A stretch of DNA of 64,000 nucleotides from Pseudoxanthomonas wuyuanensis. Lineage in GTDB: Bacteria; Pseudomonadota; Gammaproteobacteria; Xanthomonadales; Xanthomonadaceae. Below are positions 8,363 to 17,496 of this stretch, in pieces. The translations under genes and the position numbers were made by a program. Below the pieces are notes generated by a model that saw only the letters and a list, made by a program, of their open reading frames with translations, was not told the origin of the DNA and did no database searches. Where the stretch lies: contig NZ_OCND01000011.1 of assembly GCF_900215535.1 (NCBI RefSeq), positions 1 through 64,000 of the forward strand, given 5' to 3'. Position 1 is the first letter of the stretch; each line of letters opens with the position of its first letter.

Positions 8363-9606
8363 ACCAGAATATTCCCCCCGGCCAGTCCCCTGAGTCCGAT
8401 GCCAATCAACGCGATGAGGGCTACGCCAACCGTGACGGTGAACCGGGCGACGTCGCTTCCAATCCCTACTATGCGCGGCAGCAGGCGGCGCCGGCGCCAG
8501 ACCTTGATGCCGCTGCACCCGCGCTGAAATCCAGCGATATGCAGCGGCTTAACCGCAAAGCGCTGGTGTTTCTGGCAGGGATCGTGGCCCTGCTCGTAAT
8601 GGCGGTGATCTTGATGCTGAGGAACGCCACGTCCAGCAGCGATGAGCAGGCTCGGCAACCGCGGGAAGAAACGGTGGTAATCCCAGAGCTGCCAAGAACC
8701 TCGCCGGTCAGCCAACCGCCTGCGCAGCCTATCGCCGTGGTGGCGGCCGAACCTTCGTTGCCTCCATTGCCAGCGGGGCCGGAGCGGCTGCAGCCAGCCT
8801 ATCCCCCGACTGCAGGCGATTATCCGGAGCAGCCACGCGGCCCCAGCCTGATTGAACGGCGAATTGTCCAGGAGAACGGCAGCTCTTCGGAAGCCAATGA
8901 CCCGTACACCGAAGCGGTCCTTGCCAGCCTGAAGGCCCAGCAGGGCGTCGGCGCAGAGCAATCGGCCACGGCGGCGGCTGCAGAAGTGGTCACCAGTGCG
9001 CGTTTCATCCAGAGGCCTAACACCCTGCTTGTCAGGGGGACCTACATCCGCTGCATACTCGAAACGCGGATCGTGACTGACATCTCCGGTTTTACGTCGT
9101 GCATCGTTACCGAGCCGGTCTACTCAATCAACGGCCGCAACCTGCTGCTGCCAAAAGGTTCGAAGATTCTGGGTTCGTACGCTTCCGGGCTGGGCGGCGT
9201 GCCGCGAGTCGCGGTAATCTGGGACCGCATCACAACGCCAAATGGAATCGATGTGGCCATGTCAAGTCCGGGTGTAGACAACCTGGGAGGAGCGGGCTAC
9301 TCCGGTCACTATGACGCTCACTGGGGTAGCAAGATTTCTTCGGCCTTGCTGATCAGCATGATAAGCGACGCCTTCAAGTATGCAGCCGCCGAGCATGGGC
9401 CAGAGACCACGACCATTACCGGAAGCGGCCTTGCGGTCCAGTCGCCCTACGAGAGCGCAACGGCCAGGACCATGGAGCGGTTGGCCAATCAAGCATTGGA
9501 TCGCAACATGAGCCGGCCTCCAACCGTGACCATAAACCAGGGCACCATGGTGAATGTCTATGTCGCCAAGGATGTGGATTTCTCCGCCGTCGTGGCCCAG
9601 TACTGA
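8359..9606 (+). CDS. virB10: VirB10 core/channel protein
   Basis: VirB10 has 415 aa and spans both membranes. A cytoplasmic N-terminus of about 65 residues leads to one inner-membrane helix (near ALVFLAGIVALLVMAVILML), then a Pro-rich periplasmic stretch and the C-terminal TrbI/VirB10 beta-barrel domain from about residue 210. That domain contains the LVRGTYIRCILETRIVTD start and the segment with ISMISDAFKYAAAEH, where the outer-membrane antenna is expected. It senses energy from VirD4/VirB11 and gates the pore. The start overlaps virB9 by 4 bp and virB11 follows after 17 bases. Confidence 0.95.
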   Translation: MNQNIPPGQSPESDANQRDEGYANRDGEPGDVASNPYYARQQAAPAPDLDAAAPALKSSDMQRLNRKALVFLAGIVALLVMAVILMLRNATSSSDEQARQPREETVVIPELPRTSPVSQPPAQPIAVVAAEPSLPPLPAGPERLQPAYPPTAGDYPEQPRGPSLIERRIVQENGSSSEANDPYTEAVLASLKAQQGVGAEQSATAAAAEVVTSARFIQRPNTLLVRGTYIRCILETRIVTDISGFTSCIVTEPVYSINGRNLLLPKGSKILGSYASGLGGVPRVAVIWDRITTPNGIDVAMSSPGVDNLGGAGYSGHYDAHWGSKISSALLISMISDAFKYAAAEHGPETTTITGSGLAVQSPYESATARTMERLANQALDRNMSRPPTVTINQGTMVNVYVAKDVDFSAVVAQY

Positions 9607-9623
9607 GTAGCGGCGCACCAGCC

Positions 9624-10661
9624 ATGGACATGGAATCCTCCCCGGTCGCAAGAGTCTCCAATGAGTTTCTGGAGTATCAGTACGATGTGCTCGGAATTCT
9701 CGAGTACATGGCTGACCCGGAAGTTACGGAGATCTGCATCAACAAGCCGGGCGAGCTTTACCTGGAAACGACGAGCGGTTGGCGGCGGGTCGAGGTGTCC
9801 ACGCTTAACTTCGAACGCGCCCGGCAGTTCTGCACCGCCGTCGTCAACGAAAGCAATACCGGTCAACGCATCACCGATACCGATCCCGTGGTTTCGCTGA
9901 CATTTCCGACAGGCCAGCGCGCCCAGTTCGTAATCCCTCCTGCCTGCGACTCGGGAAAGGTGTCCATCACCATCCGCCTGCCGTCCAAGCATACCAAGAC
10001 GCTGAGCCAGTACTACGAAGATGGATTCTTCGAACAGATACTCGAGCAGACCCATGCGCTCAGCGATCATGACCGCGAGCTGTTGGAGCTGCGCTATTCT
10101 CGCAACTACGCTGAGTTCTTCAGGAAAGCAGTCGCCTACAAAAAGAACATTGTGGTTTCCGGGGCAACCGGTAGCGGCAAGACAACCTTCATGAAATCGT
10201 TGGTCAATCACATCCCTGACAGCGAACGATTGGTGACCATAGAAGATGCTCGCGAGCTGTTCATCAGCCAGCCAAACGTAGTGCATCTGCTGTACTCCAA
10301 GGGAGGGCAGAGCATGAGCAACGTGACGGCTAAAAGTTGCATGGAGGCCTGCCTGCGCATGAAGCCGGATCGCATCATCCTGGCGGAGTTGCGCGGCGAC
10401 GAGTCCTTCTACTTCATACGCAATTGCGCATCGGGACATCCTGGGTCGATTACCAGCTGCCACGCTGGCAACACCGCACAGACCTGGGATCAGCTTGCCT
10501 TGATGGTCAAGGCATCGGCGGAAGGTGCCGGCCTTGAATTTGCCACCATCAAACGCTTGCTAATGATGACAATCGACATTCTTGTTCATATCAAGGCGCA
10601 CGCAGGAAAGCGCTACATCACAGGAATTGATTTCAATCCTGAGCGCACATTTTCCGAGTGA
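9624..10661 (+). CDS. virB11: VirB11 hexameric secretion ATPase
   Basis: VirB11 has 345 aa. The N-terminal domain (about 1-150) precedes a RecA-like ATPase domain with Walker A in SGATGSGKTT (residues about 177-186), the Asp box around LVTIEDARELF, Walker B near RIILAELRGDE, and the His box GHPGSITSCHAGN. It powers pilus biogenesis and substrate transfer at the inner membrane with VirB4 and VirD4. Full length for the family. The gap to virB1 is about 100 bases. Confidence 0.95.
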   Translation: MDMESSPVARVSNEFLEYQYDVLGILEYMADPEVTEICINKPGELYLETTSGWRRVEVSTLNFERARQFCTAVVNESNTGQRITDTDPVVSLTFPTGQRAQFVIPPACDSGKVSITIRLPSKHTKTLSQYYEDGFFEQILEQTHALSDHDRELLELRYSRNYAEFFRKAVAYKKNIVVSGATGSGKTTFMKSLVNHIPDSERLVTIEDARELFISQPNVVHLLYSKGGQSMSNVTAKSCMEACLRMKPDRIILAELRGDESFYFIRNCASGHPGSITSCHAGNTAQTWDQLALMVKASAEGAGLEFATIKRLLMMTIDILVHIKAHAGKRYITGIDFNPERTFSE

Positions 10662-10758
10662 TGGTTATGTCTCGTTTTTTCGCAAGAAAACTTGGACGTC
10701 GCAAACGCGATGCTTTCGCAGTCGTCACGTGCAGATGATGCGGTTTGGAGGCAATGAC

Positions 10759-11553
10759 ATGCTACCTGGAATGGAACTGATGGGGTGCAACGGACTATCC
10801 GTGCCGGGAGAAGTCATGCATCACGTCGTGAAAGTCGAATCTTCTTACAATCGCTTTGCTATCGGAGTGGTTGGGGGTCGTCTGGTCCGGCAGCCAAAGA
10901 CGCTGCCGGAAGCGTTGGCGACCGTACGCATGCTGGAGAGCAAAGGCTACAACTTCTCATTGGGGTTGGCGCAGGTCAATCGCTACAACTTGAGCAAGTA
11001 CGGGTTGGATTCCTACGAGAAGGCGTTCGATGTATGCCCAAACCTGCAGGCGGGATCCCGCATTCTGGCCGAATGCTACGGGCGCTCGGGGGGGGACTGG
11101 GGGAAGTCGTTCAGCTGCTACTACTCTGGGAATTTCGTTACCGGATATCGGCACGGCTATGTGCAGAAGGTATATGCGTCCATCAACGGCAACCAAGATA
11201 CCAGAGAAGGGACTGGGGTCGGCGCGATCGCAGTAGTTGGAAAACCGTCGAGACGGCAGATGGAGATAACCCGTTATCCGTCAAGGTCGTCCCTGCCGCC
11301 AGTTGAGCAGCGCATCGCAGACACCGCTGCCGTGCCGGCGCCACCAGAACGCCTGCCACCGATGGCGCAGACCGCCCGGCCGTCGACGTCATTGGCGACC
11401 TCTGCTATTGGAGGGGGACATGTGCCGGCGGCAAGCGTCGGCGCGTTCGCCGCCACTTCAGCACCAGGTCAACCGACCACGGAAAGCGACGGTTCGATGG
11501 CAAGGCAGACAGAACATCCACGCCGCGCCATCGACGAGGCATTTGTTTTCTAG
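10759..11553 (+). CDS. virB1: VirB1 lytic transglycosylase
   Basis: VirB1 has 264 aa. I chose the ATG at 10759, with a GGAG site 8 bases upstream, over longer in-frame forms that overlap virB11. The N-terminal half is an SLT/VirB1-type transglycosylase: catalytic Glu in VVKVESSYN, then SLGLAQVNRYN and the C-terminal helix region ending GYVQKVYAS. The second half (from about residue 165) is Pro/Ala/Ser-rich and probably unstructured. It opens peptidoglycan so that the secretion machine can assemble. No classical signal peptide is visible, so its export route is unclear. Confidence 0.88.
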   Translation: MLPGMELMGCNGLSVPGEVMHHVVKVESSYNRFAIGVVGGRLVRQPKTLPEALATVRMLESKGYNFSLGLAQVNRYNLSKYGLDSYEKAFDVCPNLQAGSRILAECYGRSGGDWGKSFSCYYSGNFVTGYRHGYVQKVYASINGNQDTREGTGVGAIAVVGKPSRRQMEITRYPSRSSLPPVEQRIADTAAVPAPPERLPPMAQTARPSTSLATSAIGGGHVPAASVGAFAATSAPGQPTTESDGSMARQTEHPRRAIDEAFVF

Positions 11554-11632
11554 CGTTGGCCGACAGCGCCAACGCATTCCCGGGGGAGCATCCTCTCAAA
11601 CCTTCGTTTCAAATCATCACAAGGAGAGATTC

Positions 11633-12019
11633 ATGAACAAGATGACGCATAAGGCTACGGCGATTCAGGCAAAGAACGTGGTTTCGGCGCTATGGAAGGC
11701 AACGGTGCTGGCCGCTGTCATCGCATCACCAGCGTTCGCGCAAGGAGGCGATTTTGCAGGTACCGATATCAAGGTTTGCGGATTCTTTGACAACGTCAAC
11801 GGCCTGCTCAATATGGCGTCGATTGCCGTGGTTACCATCGCGATCATCTTCGCGGGCTACCAGATCGCCTTTGCTCATAAGCGCATTGCCGATGTGGCGC
11901 CGATTCTGATTGGCGGACTGCTGATCGGCGCCGCGGGCCAGGTAGCCAAGATGCTACTGCCCGAGGCAACCGACTGCACGGCAATGCTGATCGATGGCCT
12001 GTACATGCACTATGCATAA
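11633..12019 (+). CDS. virB2: VirB2 major pilin
   Basis: VirB2 has 128 aa. The ATG at 11633 follows an AAGGAGAG site. A long signal peptide ends at SPAFAQ (about residue 37). The mature pilin carries two hydrophobic helices (MASIAVVTIAIIFAGYQIAF and the PILIGGLLIGAAGQVA region) with two cysteines, one early and one near the C-terminus, which may form a disulphide. Pilin subunits build the T4SS filament. It overlaps the virB3 start by 8 bases. Confidence 0.9.
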   Translation: MNKMTHKATAIQAKNVVSALWKATVLAAVIASPAFAQGGDFAGTDIKVCGFFDNVNGLLNMASIAVVTIAIIFAGYQIAFAHKRIADVAPILIGGLLIGAAGQVAKMLLPEATDCTAMLIDGLYMHYA

Positions 12020-12320
12020 GAACGTGCTCTTCCGGGGCTGCACACGCCCGGCCATGTTCATGGGCGTTCCCTATATCCCGTTCTTTATCGGGGCAGGGGG
12101 CTGCCTGCTGCTGGCGATGTATACCAACTTCATGTTCCTTGGTCTCATTCCTGTCGTGATCTTCGTGATGCGGCAGATGGCTCGTCGGGACGAGATGATA
12201 TTTCGCCTGCTAGGCTTGCGCTGGCAGTTCAGGTTTCGAATCAGGAATCTCAAGGAGCATGACGGTATATGGGTATTTTCGCCCAATGCCTATCGAGAGA
12301 AGCCTGCGAGGCATGAGTAA
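12012..12320 (+). CDS. virB3: VirB3 inner-membrane protein
   Basis: VirB3 has 102 aa. The ATG at 12012 lies within the end of virB2, so translation is probably coupled; an earlier in-frame codon at 11994 is less likely. The N-terminal FRGCTRPAMFMGVPYIPF motif is typical of VirB3, with two adjacent hydrophobic segments (about residues 20-60), then a basic cytoplasmic tail. It anchors VirB4 at the membrane. A stem-loop follows in the 130-base gap before virB4. Confidence 0.9.
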   Translation: MHKNVLFRGCTRPAMFMGVPYIPFFIGAGGCLLLAMYTNFMFLGLIPVVIFVMRQMARRDEMIFRLLGLRWQFRFRIRNLKEHDGIWVFSPNAYREKPARHE

Positions 12321-12340
12321 GCTGGAACCGCAGCCGAAAG

Positions 12341-12377
12341 CCCCGAAGCGCCATATCTGGCGCTCGGGGAGTTTTCT
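12341..12377 (+). terminator. Stem-loop with T-run inside the virB operon
   Basis: A G+C-rich hairpin (CCCCGAAGCGCCA, loop tatc, TGGCGCTCGGGG; one bulged A) is followed by AGTTTTCTT, the form of an intrinsic terminator. It sits between virB3 and virB4, in the only sizeable gap of the downstream operon. Partial termination would make more of the early products, including the VirB2 pilin, than of VirB4-VirB6. The T-run is short and interrupted, so read-through is likely. Confidence 0.6.
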
Positions 12378-12450
12378 TGATTGTCCGAGACGGTTCTGCC
12401 CGGACTTTTGTTGCCCAGCGAAACAGTGCGACTAAGAGCGACTAGCAACT

Positions 12451-14910
12451 ATGTTTAACCCGGACGTCCCCATCAGCGAGTTCATCCCTCTGTCCAGCCA
12501 TGTTTCGCCCTCTGTGGTGAAGACCCGCGGCGGGGATTTCCTTCTGGTCTGGCATCTGGGCGGGCTGCCGTTCGTTGGACGTGAAGAATGGGAAATTGAG
12601 CATCGCCACAACACGTTCAACCGCATGTTGCAGACGCTGCGTGCGCCCGATTTCGTCAACGTCGCATTCTGGGTTCACGATGTCCGCCGCCGCCGCGGCA
12701 TCAGGACGAAAAGCGAGTTTGAGCATACCTTCAATCAACAGTTGTCGGACGCATACTTCAGCTCGCTGTCCTCACAGAAGATCATGCAGAACGATTTGTA
12801 TCTGACGATGCTCTATCGCCCGGTCGTCGATGGGAAGCGTTTTGTCGAAAGGTCGGCGGATGCCGCGCGGCTACAGGCGGAGCAGGACCAGGCCGTCGCG
12901 AAGCTCCAGGAGTTGGCCGGCAACGTTGAAGCGGTACTGAAGGACTATTCTCCATACCGGCTCGGAATGTATGAGGCAAGCAACGGCATCGTCTTCTCCG
13001 AGACGCTCGAGTTCTTTGGTTATCTGCTCAATCGTATCGACGAGCCGGTGCCCGTGCTGTCCGCGCCGGTCTACGACTACCTGCCGGTCAGCCGTCACAT
13101 GTTCTCGGCCAAGACAGGCGACTTCATCATCAACACTCCAAATGGGGTAAACCACTTCGGCGCGATTCTCAACATCAAGGAGTACACTGACGGGACATAT
13201 CCGGGGATTCTCAATGGGTTGAAGTACCTCGACTTTGAGTACGTCATCACCCATTCCTTCAGTCCGATGGGACGGCAGGATGCGTTGAAGGTCCTGGACA
13301 GAACGAAAGGCATGATGATCTCATCTGGCGACAAGGCAGTCAGCCAGATCGTCGAACTCGACTACGCGATGGACCAACTGGCATCGGGGAACTTTGTGCT
13401 GGGCGAGTACCACTTTGCATTGAGTCTGTACGCCGACAGCCAGGAAAAGCTTTCCCAGAATATCGCAGCCGCTCGAGCGGAACTGTCCAATGCCGGGTTC
13501 GTGTCCGCGAAAGAAGATCTTGCGGTGTCGGCATCGTTCTATTCGCAGTTGCCCGGGAACTGGAAGTACAGGACGCGGCTGGCCAATGTCAGTTCGCTGA
13601 ACTTCCTGGGCTTGTCGCCACTGCACAATTTTGCATCGGGAAAGAAGGAAAACAATCCTTGGGGCGAATGCGTGACCACGCTGCAAACGACCAATGGCCA
13701 GCCGTACTACTTCAACTTCCACGCCACGCATCCTGCCGAGAACTCACTCGGCGAAAAGGCCATTGCCAACACCATGGTTATAGGGAAGTCCGGCACCGGC
13801 AAGACGGCGCTGATCAACTTTCTGCTAAGCCAAGTGCAGAAGCTCAAGCCATCTCCGACCATATTCTTCTTCGACAAGGATCGCGGCGCCGAAATATTCG
13901 TCCGCGCCTGCGGCGGCAACTATATGGCGCTTGAGAGTGGGCAGCCAACCGGCTTCAACCCATTCCATTGCGAACGTAACGAGGCCAATGTCCAGTTCCT
14001 GGCCGATCTGATCAAGGTGCTTGCTGGTAAGCCAAGCTATACGTCGCGCGAGGAAGAGGACATCTTCCGAGCCGTAGAGAACATGCTGGACACGCCGATG
14101 CGCTTGCGAAACATGACCAACTTCCAGAAGAGTCTGCCCAACATGGGGGACGACGGCTTGTTCGCCCGTATGCGCAGGTGGACAGCAGGCAATTCGTTCG
14201 GTTGGGTTTTCGACAATCCGGTCGACACCATCGATCTAAGCAAGGCCAACATCGTTGGGTTCGACTACACCGACATCATCGACAACCCCGAGGTCCGGGT
14301 GCCGGTTATCAATTACTTGCTGCACAGGCTGGAGGCGTTGATCGACGGGCGCCCGTTGATTTACGTCATGGACGAGTTTTGGAAGATTCTCGACGGAAAG
14401 GGGGGGCTAAAGGAGTTCGCCAAGAACAAGCAGAAGACCATTCGTAAGCAGAACGGCTTGGGCATCTTCGCCACCCAGAGCCCGGAAGATGCCCTGGCAA
14501 GCGATATCTCGGCGGCGCTTATCGAACAGACCGCCACCCTGATTCTGCTGCCGAATCCCAACGCCAGCCGAGACGACTATATCAATGGCCTGAAACTGAC
14601 CGAGGCGGAATACCAAGTGGTGGTGGGATTGGACGAGCGTTCACGCTGTTTCATGGTCAAGCAGGGTCACGCATCAACCGTATGCCAGCTCAACCTTCGC
14701 GGCCTGGACGACGCGCTCGCGGTCATCTCGGCTTCCACCGACAATATCGAAATCATGCATGAGGTGCTGGCGGAGCGTGCCTTGCATGAGGGCGTAGCAG
14801 TCGATCAGCTTAGCCCGGAACAATGGCTCAAGGATTTCTATGCCCGGCGCAAGGGATCCGGCAGGAGTTCCAGTGCACAGGATGGGCTTCGAAGAGAGGT
14901 GGCGGCGTAA
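12451..14910 (+). CDS. virB4: VirB4 secretion ATPase
   Basis: VirB4 has 819 aa. The N-terminal CagE/VirB4 domain (to about residue 420) precedes a RecA-like ATPase domain with Walker A in GKSGTGKTAL (about residue 448) and Walker B in LIYVMDEFWKIL (about residue 633), followed by the KNGLGIFATQS-like region (here KQNGLGIFATQSPED). It is the largest and most conserved T4SS ATPase and sits on the cytoplasmic face of the inner-membrane complex. No clear ribosome site precedes the ATG. The virB5 gene follows within 41 bases. Confidence 0.96.
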   Translation: MFNPDVPISEFIPLSSHVSPSVVKTRGGDFLLVWHLGGLPFVGREEWEIEHRHNTFNRMLQTLRAPDFVNVAFWVHDVRRRRGIRTKSEFEHTFNQQLSDAYFSSLSSQKIMQNDLYLTMLYRPVVDGKRFVERSADAARLQAEQDQAVAKLQELAGNVEAVLKDYSPYRLGMYEASNGIVFSETLEFFGYLLNRIDEPVPVLSAPVYDYLPVSRHMFSAKTGDFIINTPNGVNHFGAILNIKEYTDGTYPGILNGLKYLDFEYVITHSFSPMGRQDALKVLDRTKGMMISSGDKAVSQIVELDYAMDQLASGNFVLGEYHFALSLYADSQEKLSQNIAAARAELSNAGFVSAKEDLAVSASFYSQLPGNWKYRTRLANVSSLNFLGLSPLHNFASGKKENNPWGECVTTLQTTNGQPYYFNFHATHPAENSLGEKAIANTMVIGKSGTGKTALINFLLSQVQKLKPSPTIFFFDKDRGAEIFVRACGGNYMALESGQPTGFNPFHCERNEANVQFLADLIKVLAGKPSYTSREEEDIFRAVENMLDTPMRLRNMTNFQKSLPNMGDDGLFARMRRWTAGNSFGWVFDNPVDTIDLSKANIVGFDYTDIIDNPEVRVPVINYLLHRLEALIDGRPLIYVMDEFWKILDGKGGLKEFAKNKQKTIRKQNGLGIFATQSPEDALASDISAALIEQTATLILLPNPNASRDDYINGLKLTEAEYQVVVGLDERSRCFMVKQGHASTVCQLNLRGLDDALAVISASTDNIEIMHEVLAERALHEGVAVDQLSPEQWLKDFYARRKGSGRSSSAQDGLRREVAA

Positions 14911-14951
14911 TGAACGTTCGGACTGACGCGGTAACAACCAGGAGACTTCCC

Positions 14952-15743
14952 ATGAAATACGCGCGCAAATCGATCGGATCAAGGAAAATGGCTGCGCTGA
15001 AAAAGGCGATACTGGTGCTGATGCTGAGTTGCTTTGTCATCGGCAACGCCCAGGCGGTCGTCTTTCACGATGCCATCCACAACATCCAGACCATGATTGG
15101 TCATTTGATGAGCCGGATAGAAGCGGTGAAGGCGGTAGGCCAGGATGCCACGCAGTATATGAGGCAGCTGCAGCACTATCGGCAGCAACTTGCCGATCTG
15201 AGCATGATGTTTCGCATGCATTCCATTGGAATGAACATGGAGTTCAAGGAACGCGCGCTCGATCACGGCATGGCCCAAGAATGCCCTGGCACCTCCGGCC
15301 TGCCGAGCATCTCGGATCTGTGGAACCTTGTAGCCGTGAATGACGAAGATGATATTTCCGCACAGCAACTCATGCGCTGCCAGCAGATCGTCATGCTTAA
15401 AAACCAGAAGTACAACGAAATGGTAAGGCTGCTGAAGAATGTTGAAGCGCGCGCCAATAATCTTGAAGACATCAACAATGATCGCTTCGGCATCGGAACC
15501 AGCGAGGGAAAGATGAACTCAAGCAGCAACCAGATTCAGCTTTTCGTAGCGCATAACCAGGTGGACATGCAGTACTCCAAGACGGTCCTTGAAAGCTATG
15601 ACGCCTACATCCAGGCCCTGGAGGAGGATCAGCAGCGTCTGGCCATGATGGCAATGCAGGGCAAGAAGAGCATATGGGGAACGGTGGCGCAAGGCGTGAC
15701 GCTGAAAGCGGCGCTGCGTGCCGCCAAGTCCCGAGAGCGCTGA
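14952..15743 (+). CDS. virB5: VirB5-like secreted T4SS component
   Basis: This protein has 263 aa. I preferred the ATG at 14952, with AGGAG seven bases upstream, over the ATG at 14910 that overlaps the virB4 stop. A signal peptide ends near GNAQA. The mature protein is helical with coiled-coil character (RIEAVKAVGQDATQYMRQL, KYNEMVRLLKNVEARANNLE), as in VirB5 minor pilins, which form the pilus tip. Sequence identity to classical VirB5 is low, so the call rests on position between virB4 and virB6, the signal peptide and the helical pattern. Confidence 0.75.
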   Translation: MKYARKSIGSRKMAALKKAILVLMLSCFVIGNAQAVVFHDAIHNIQTMIGHLMSRIEAVKAVGQDATQYMRQLQHYRQQLADLSMMFRMHSIGMNMEFKERALDHGMAQECPGTSGLPSISDLWNLVAVNDEDDISAQQLMRCQQIVMLKNQKYNEMVRLLKNVEARANNLEDINNDRFGIGTSEGKMNSSSNQIQLFVAHNQVDMQYSKTVLESYDAYIQALEEDQQRLAMMAMQGKKSIWGTVAQGVTLKAALRAAKSRER

Positions 15744-15820
15744 GCAATACCGGATGAAATCTTCACTCGCGATTCGCAGCGCAGGCTGCGCCATCAGGCG
15801 ACGGGCAGGATAACAGGCAG

Positions 15821-16966
15821 ATGGACGTTATACAAAATCTCATGGATACGAGCAACGTGCTGGCCTGGATCAGGCCATCGGCACTGCTGAGCGACACCAG
15901 CAATCTTTTCTTCTTCCGCGAGATCAACGAGTTCCTCAAGGATGAGATAGACGAGTTCGGCATCAATCTACTGGGAAGGACCATGAGTTGGGTAGGCAGC
16001 ATCGTGCTTACTCTTATGACGCTATGGATCATGATCCAGGGCTATCGCATTGCCACCGGCCAGTCGCGCGAACCGATGATGGCCTTGGTGACCAACTCCC
16101 TGCGTTCGGTGTTCATCATCGGCCTGGCCACCGGCATGGCGTTCGGCGGTTCTTCCATTTTCAAGTTTCTGACCGATGATGTAAGCAGGGAAATCACCCA
16201 CGTCGTCACCGGCAAGGACAAGGACGCCTACGACAGTATCGACAAGAGCTTGGGATATATGCAGTTGGCCATGAGCAGCATCGACCAGTTGCACGTGGGG
16301 GGCAGCGAGATTGTCAACAGCGCCAAGACACGTAACCTGTGGTTCACCGGGATCGGTATCGCCGGTCCTGCGGTCGTGGCCGGTTCCATGTTGTTGCTGA
16401 ACAAGGTGGCGATGGCCCTGTTCGTGGGGCTGGGGCCCATCTTTATCCTCAGCCTGATGTTCGAGCAGACCAAGCAGTTGTTCAGCAAATGGCTGTTCTA
16501 CGGCATAGGCACGATGTTCTCTCTTGCGGTGCTGAGCGTGATGGTGGCCATTGCATTGGACATGGTGCTGGCGGTGGCCGGTTCGTTCTGGGTGGGCAAG
16601 TTCCTGGGTTCCAGTACCGAGGGCATCAACAGCATGGCGCTGCAACAGGGCGGCCTGGGCCTGGTGCTGACCACCCTCATCATCATGGCCCCGCCGATGG
16701 CCGCGTCGTTCTTCCAGGGCATGCTGGGCCAGTTCACCGCCTACTCGGCGTTTGGTGGGATTGGGCGAGGCACCGGAGCAGACAGTGCGGGTAGGACGCC
16801 GGGAACGCCGGGGTATAGTCCCACATACTCTCCCGAACAAGTGCAGAAATCTACGAGAGACCAGTCAAGTGGATTTGCAAAGCCTGCTTCAAGTAGTGCT
16901 TATAGCGCTTCGCACGTACAACAGGATGCAATCAGAACAACTTCAAAGCCATCACGAGATACCTAG
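15821..16966 (+). CDS. virB6: VirB6 polytopic inner-membrane channel protein
   Basis: VirB6 has 381 aa. Several hydrophobic helices are visible: about residues 55-75, 88-110, 175-200, 205-225, 230-262 and 280-305. The conserved block WLFYGIGTMF, which contains the family Trp, lies near residue 225. The last 60 residues are Ser/Pro-rich and variable. It forms the inner-membrane part of the channel. The 3' part of this gene, from about codon 178, recurs at 19404-20025, and a shorter 3' piece recurs at 20599-20709. The gene ends immediately before a DUF4189 gene. Confidence 0.93.
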   Translation: MDVIQNLMDTSNVLAWIRPSALLSDTSNLFFFREINEFLKDEIDEFGINLLGRTMSWVGSIVLTLMTLWIMIQGYRIATGQSREPMMALVTNSLRSVFIIGLATGMAFGGSSIFKFLTDDVSREITHVVTGKDKDAYDSIDKSLGYMQLAMSSIDQLHVGGSEIVNSAKTRNLWFTGIGIAGPAVVAGSMLLLNKVAMALFVGLGPIFILSLMFEQTKQLFSKWLFYGIGTMFSLAVLSVMVAIALDMVLAVAGSFWVGKFLGSSTEGINSMALQQGGLGLVLTTLIIMAPPMAASFFQGMLGQFTAYSAFGGIGRGTGADSAGRTPGTPGYSPTYSPEQVQKSTRDQSSGFAKPASSSAYSASHVQQDAIRTTSKPSRDT

Positions 16967-17464
16967 ATGAAGAACAAGACTTTTCTATTTTTTTCGCTTC
17001 TAGTTCTCATGACAGAAGTAACTGCTCAGAACTGTGGTGGGATGCCTGCGGTAAATGGCGTTTGTATACCTCCGGACAGTCCCACTTCGCCGTTACATTC
17101 TACGCATGGTGGCGCCCGCTCCGGACATGCGGCTCCGGCCCCGGTATTCGCAAATGGGTGGGGTTCCGTCGCAGCTGATGGCTCGTTGGGAATTCTAGGT
17201 GATGCGACAGGTATGGCTAGCAAGAGAAAGGCAGAAAAAGCAGCGTTGCTGAAATGTCGAGAAAGGGGGGGTAAGGCATGCAAGGTTGATATGTCTTACC
17301 ACAATCAGTGTGTAGTGCTCGTTTCTGGAGATTCTAGATATATAGTTCAAACCGCCGCTTCCATTGGCTTGGCGTCAGATGTTGGAATAGAGAAATGCAG
17401 TGCCAAGGATTCGAATTGCCGAGTGCACTACTCCGCTTGCAGTCTGGCAAGGCGAGTTCGATGA
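16967..17464 (+). CDS. DUF4189 secreted protein, copy 1
   Basis: This 165-aa protein begins with ATG directly after the virB6 stop. A signal peptide ends near VTAQN. The mature part has the DUF4189 pattern: GWGSVAADGSLGILG, the ASKRKAEKAALLKCRERGG helix, and conserved cysteines in GKACKV, YHNQC and YSACS. DUF4189 proteins are small periplasmic or secreted domains of unknown function, often near T4SS effector genes. A paralogue at 20027-20515 also directly follows a virB6 end. Codon use is noticeably more AT-rich than in the vir genes, suggesting separate acquisition. Confidence 0.8.
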   Translation: MKNKTFLFFSLLVLMTEVTAQNCGGMPAVNGVCIPPDSPTSPLHSTHGGARSGHAAPAPVFANGWGSVAADGSLGILGDATGMASKRKAEKAALLKCRERGGKACKVDMSYHNQCVVLVSGDSRYIVQTAASIGLASDVGIEKCSAKDSNCRVHYSACSLARRVR

Positions 17465-17496
17465 ATATTTTTTACCTGTAGGTTAGTTGCTTAAGG

